Shown one piece after another: positions 62,325 to 64,000 of a stretch of 64,000 nt of DNA. Source of the DNA: Hyphomicrobiales bacterium (GTDB lineage: Bacteria; Pseudomonadota; Alphaproteobacteria; Rhizobiales; Rhizobiaceae); assembly GCA_900472675.1 (NCBI GenBank), contig UCJA01000004.1:1-64000 (forward strand). Direction: 5' to 3'. The notes beneath the pieces were generated by a model, which saw only the letters and a program-made list of their open reading frames with translations, ran no database searches and was not told the origin of the DNA. The translations under genes were made by a program, and so were the position numbers. Each line of letters begins with the position of its first letter. Position 1 is the first letter of the stretch.

Positions 62325-63632
62325 ATGAAACTTTCCATTCTTGCGACAACCGCCGCTCTCATCGGGTGCGCATCCGCAGCACAGGCGACCAATATCGAAT
62401 TCTGGTACGGCAACACGGGCAATGTCGAAGTGGCCATCAAAGCCCAGTGCGATGCCTTCAACGCCGCGCAGAGCGAACACAAGGTCAACTGCATCGGACA
62501 GGGCAGCTACGAGGTCTCGATGCAGAAGGCGATCGCCGCCTACCGGGCCAAGAACCATCCCGTGCTGATGCAGTTCTTCGATGCCGGCACATTAGATCTG
62601 ATGCTGTCGGGTGCCGTCGAGCCGGTTCAGGACCTGCTGCCGGACGTTGCCTGGGACAAGTATATCGCCGGGGCTCGCGCCTATTACGAAACGTCGGGCG
62701 GCAAGCTGTTTGCACAGCCCTACAATTCCTCCACCCTGCTGTTCTACACCAACAAGACCGAGCTCGAAAAAGCCGGCATCATGCAGACGCCGAAGACCTG
62801 GGAAGAGGTCATCGAGGCTGCGCGCAAGCTGAAAGCTGCCGGCCACGCCTGCCCCTTCGTCACCGATGGCGATACCTGGCGCGTGCTTGAACAGTTCTCC
62901 GCCCGTCATGGCCTGCCGATCGCCACCAAGCACAATGGCTATGACGGCCTCGACGCAGAATACGTGATCAACACCACCTTCGCGGCCCAGCACCTGACCA
63001 ATCTGGTCGAATGGCGCAAGGAAGGCCTCGTCCGCCTCGCCGCCGACACCAAGGCCGGCAATTACACGGCCGCCTTCAATGCCGGCGAATGCGCCATGAT
63101 GGAGCAGTCTTCGGGTTCGTATGCCGCCGCCGCCAAGGCATTCGAAGGCAAGTATGAGCTGACGGTCGACATGGCCCCGATGTACAAGGGATATGAGCGC
63201 CACAACACGTTCGTCGGCGGCGCCTCCATCTACGTCATGAAGGGACATGACAAGGCAGAGGTCGATGCCGCAAAGGCCTTCCTGGATTTCCTGCGTCTTC
63301 CGGAACAGCAGATGTTCTTCACGGCCGCCACCGGCTACGTTCCCGTGACGACCGACGTCGTCGATCTGATCGCCAAGAGCGCCGATGCGAATTCGCCGAA
63401 ATATGCGACGGCAAAGGTTGGCGTGGAATCGATGAACCAGCCCGCAACGCCGGATACACGCGGCATCCGGCTCGGCTTCTACGTGCAGTTCCGCGATATC
63501 TTCATGGAAGAAACCCAGAAGGCCTTTGCCGGACAGCAAACCATGCAGGTGGCGCTCGACAACACCAAGAAGCGCGGCGACCAGCTGCTGCGCCGCTTCG
63601 AGCAGACCTACAAGGACAAGAAGCTGCCTTGA
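62325..63632 (+). CDS. ugpB: UgpB-like glycerol-3-phosphate ABC solute-binding protein
   Basis: 435 residues. Signal peptide MKLSILATTAALIGCASAAQ, cleaved near AQATNIE. The mature chain follows UgpB closely: IEFWYGNTGNVEVAIKAQCD, QGSYEVSMQKAIAAYRAKNH, FFDAGTLDLMLSGAVEPVQD, LLFYTNKTELEKAG and FVGGASIYVMKGH. UgpB binds sn-glycerol-3-phosphate or glycerophosphodiesters such as glycerophosphocholine. It starts the operon that continues with the UgpA-type permease, and is divergent from the ROK repressor. Confidence 0.9.
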   Translation: MKLSILATTAALIGCASAAQATNIEFWYGNTGNVEVAIKAQCDAFNAAQSEHKVNCIGQGSYEVSMQKAIAAYRAKNHPVLMQFFDAGTLDLMLSGAVEPVQDLLPDVAWDKYIAGARAYYETSGGKLFAQPYNSSTLLFYTNKTELEKAGIMQTPKTWEEVIEAARKLKAAGHACPFVTDGDTWRVLEQFSARHGLPIATKHNGYDGLDAEYVINTTFAAQHLTNLVEWRKEGLVRLAADTKAGNYTAAFNAGECAMMEQSSGSYAAAAKAFEGKYELTVDMAPMYKGYERHNTFVGGASIYVMKGHDKAEVDAAKAFLDFLRLPEQQMFFTAATGYVPVTTDVVDLIAKSADANSPKYATAKVGVESMNQPATPDTRGIRLGFYVQFRDIFMEETQKAFAGQQTMQVALDNTKKRGDQLLRRFEQTYKDKKLP

Positions 63633-63655
63633 TCCGTCACGGTTGCTGACCCATG

Positions 63656-63681
63656 CCAAGGGGCTGCGTGCCGCCCCTTGG
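63656..63681 (+). other. Intercistronic hairpin after ugpB
   Basis: A perfect 9-bp stem CCAAGGGGC/GCCCCTTGG with an 8-base loop, 23 bases after the ugpB stop and 25 bases before the permease start, without a T run. It repeats the pattern of a hairpin following a binding-protein gene seen at 16569 and 58410. Confidence 0.65.
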
Positions 63682-63706
63682 CCATTCCCGTCATCGGAAC
63701 CATTCC

Positions 63707-64000
63707 ATGCGTTCGGACTCCTCCCTCTTCAGCAATCGCTGGCTGCCGATCCTCCTAGTGACGCCGCTGATGCTGCTGATCGTGCTCTTCTTCTACGTGC
63801 CGGTCTTCCAGGCCTTCTACTGGTCGTTCTTTCTCGAGCAACCGTTCGGCGGCAGCTCGGAATTCGTTGGCCTCGACAATTTCCGGCGCGTGCTATCGGA
63901 TCCGGAATTCTGGAAGGCCGGCGCGCGCACCATCGTCTTTATGCTTAGCGCATCGTCGCTCGCGGTCGCTCTGCCGCTGATCCTCGCGATCGCCGCCGAC
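63707..64000 (+). CDS. ugpA: UgpA-like ABC permease, N-terminal part
   Basis: 98 codons are visible before the window ends. The start MRSDSSLFSNRWLPILLVTP and first helix (LLIVLFFYVPVFQAFYWSFF) followed by FVGLDNFRRVLSDPEFWKAG are typical of MalF/UgpA-type CUT1 permeases. It should form the channel with a UgpE-type partner expected just beyond the window, next to an ATPase of the UgpC type. Confidence 0.88.
   Translation, partial: MRSDSSLFSNRWLPILLVTPLMLLIVLFFYVPVFQAFYWSFFLEQPFGGSSEFVGLDNFRRVLSDPEFWKAGARTIVFMLSASSLAVALPLILAIAAD

Overview
The window looks like a piece of a large, GC-rich alphaproteobacterial replicon, most likely Rhizobiales (Rhizobiaceae-like). The reasons are the high G/C at third positions, the abundance of ABC importers, a group-2 Mrp/Pha cation antiporter with fused A and B subunits, small rhizobial-type XRE regulators, and many translationally coupled (ATGA/TGATG) genes. 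No rRNA, tRNA, CRISPR array, insertion sequence or phage gene was seen. Almost all of the DNA is coding, with three stretches of 400-510 bp that hold no convincing gene.

Layout. 1-7844: a small envelope and signalling block, with a secreted protein start, a membrane-anchored OB-fold protein divergent from a PhoP/PhoQ-like two-component system, a CHASE3 protein with no output domain, an AI-2E-family permease with an added C-terminal domain, and a DedA protein divergent from a phospholipase D-family enzyme. 8103-26079 (minus strand): a 16-gene array with two complete dipeptide/oligopeptide-type ABC importers, two DUF885 putative peptidases, a ketopantoate-reductase-like enzyme, a Gfo/Idh/MocA dehydrogenase, a D-2-hydroxyacid dehydrogenase and a VOC protein, with a divergent LysR regulator at its head. 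It reads as uptake and intracellular breakdown of an unidentified peptide-like compound. 27165-33569: an XRE regulator and the mrpA(B)CDEFG cation/proton antiporter.

33766-42599: a form I aerobic carbon monoxide dehydrogenase cluster, coxC-M-S-L-D-E-F-G. CoxL is 809 residues and has the AYRCSFR active-site motif with Cys388 and Glu763, so it should be a true CO oxidase rather than a generic xanthine-oxidase relative. The MHYT-LytTR regulator CoxC lies directly upstream, and between it and coxM are two 15-bp direct repeats 21 bp apart, the geometry expected of a LytTR operator. A Cache-GGDEF diguanylate cyclase follows on the other strand.

44547-60962: a catabolic island. On the minus strand is an unusual cytoplasmic regulator that joins a winged helix to a whole sugar-type solute-binding domain, with a 3-hydroxyisobutyrate-dehydrogenase-like enzyme. 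Divergent from it, two zinc-type dehydrogenases, a YciI protein, a Gfo/Idh/MocA dehydrogenase and a PRISE-like reductase lead into hydroxyquinol 1,2-dioxygenase and maleylacetate reductase, followed by a 36-codon coupled ORF, a Dabb protein and a ketopantoate-reductase-like enzyme. A CUT2-type sugar importer (permease, binding protein, ATPase-permease fusion) comes next. There is an aromatic lower pathway but no ring hydroxylase, and a sugar-type importer beside it; this is the best candidate for an undescribed pathway here. 60972-64000: a ROK repressor divergent from the start of a ugpBA-like glycerol-3-phosphate importer.

A recurrent regulatory theme is a strong RNA hairpin just after a solute-binding-protein gene and before the membrane components (16569-16603, 58410-58433, 63656-63681).
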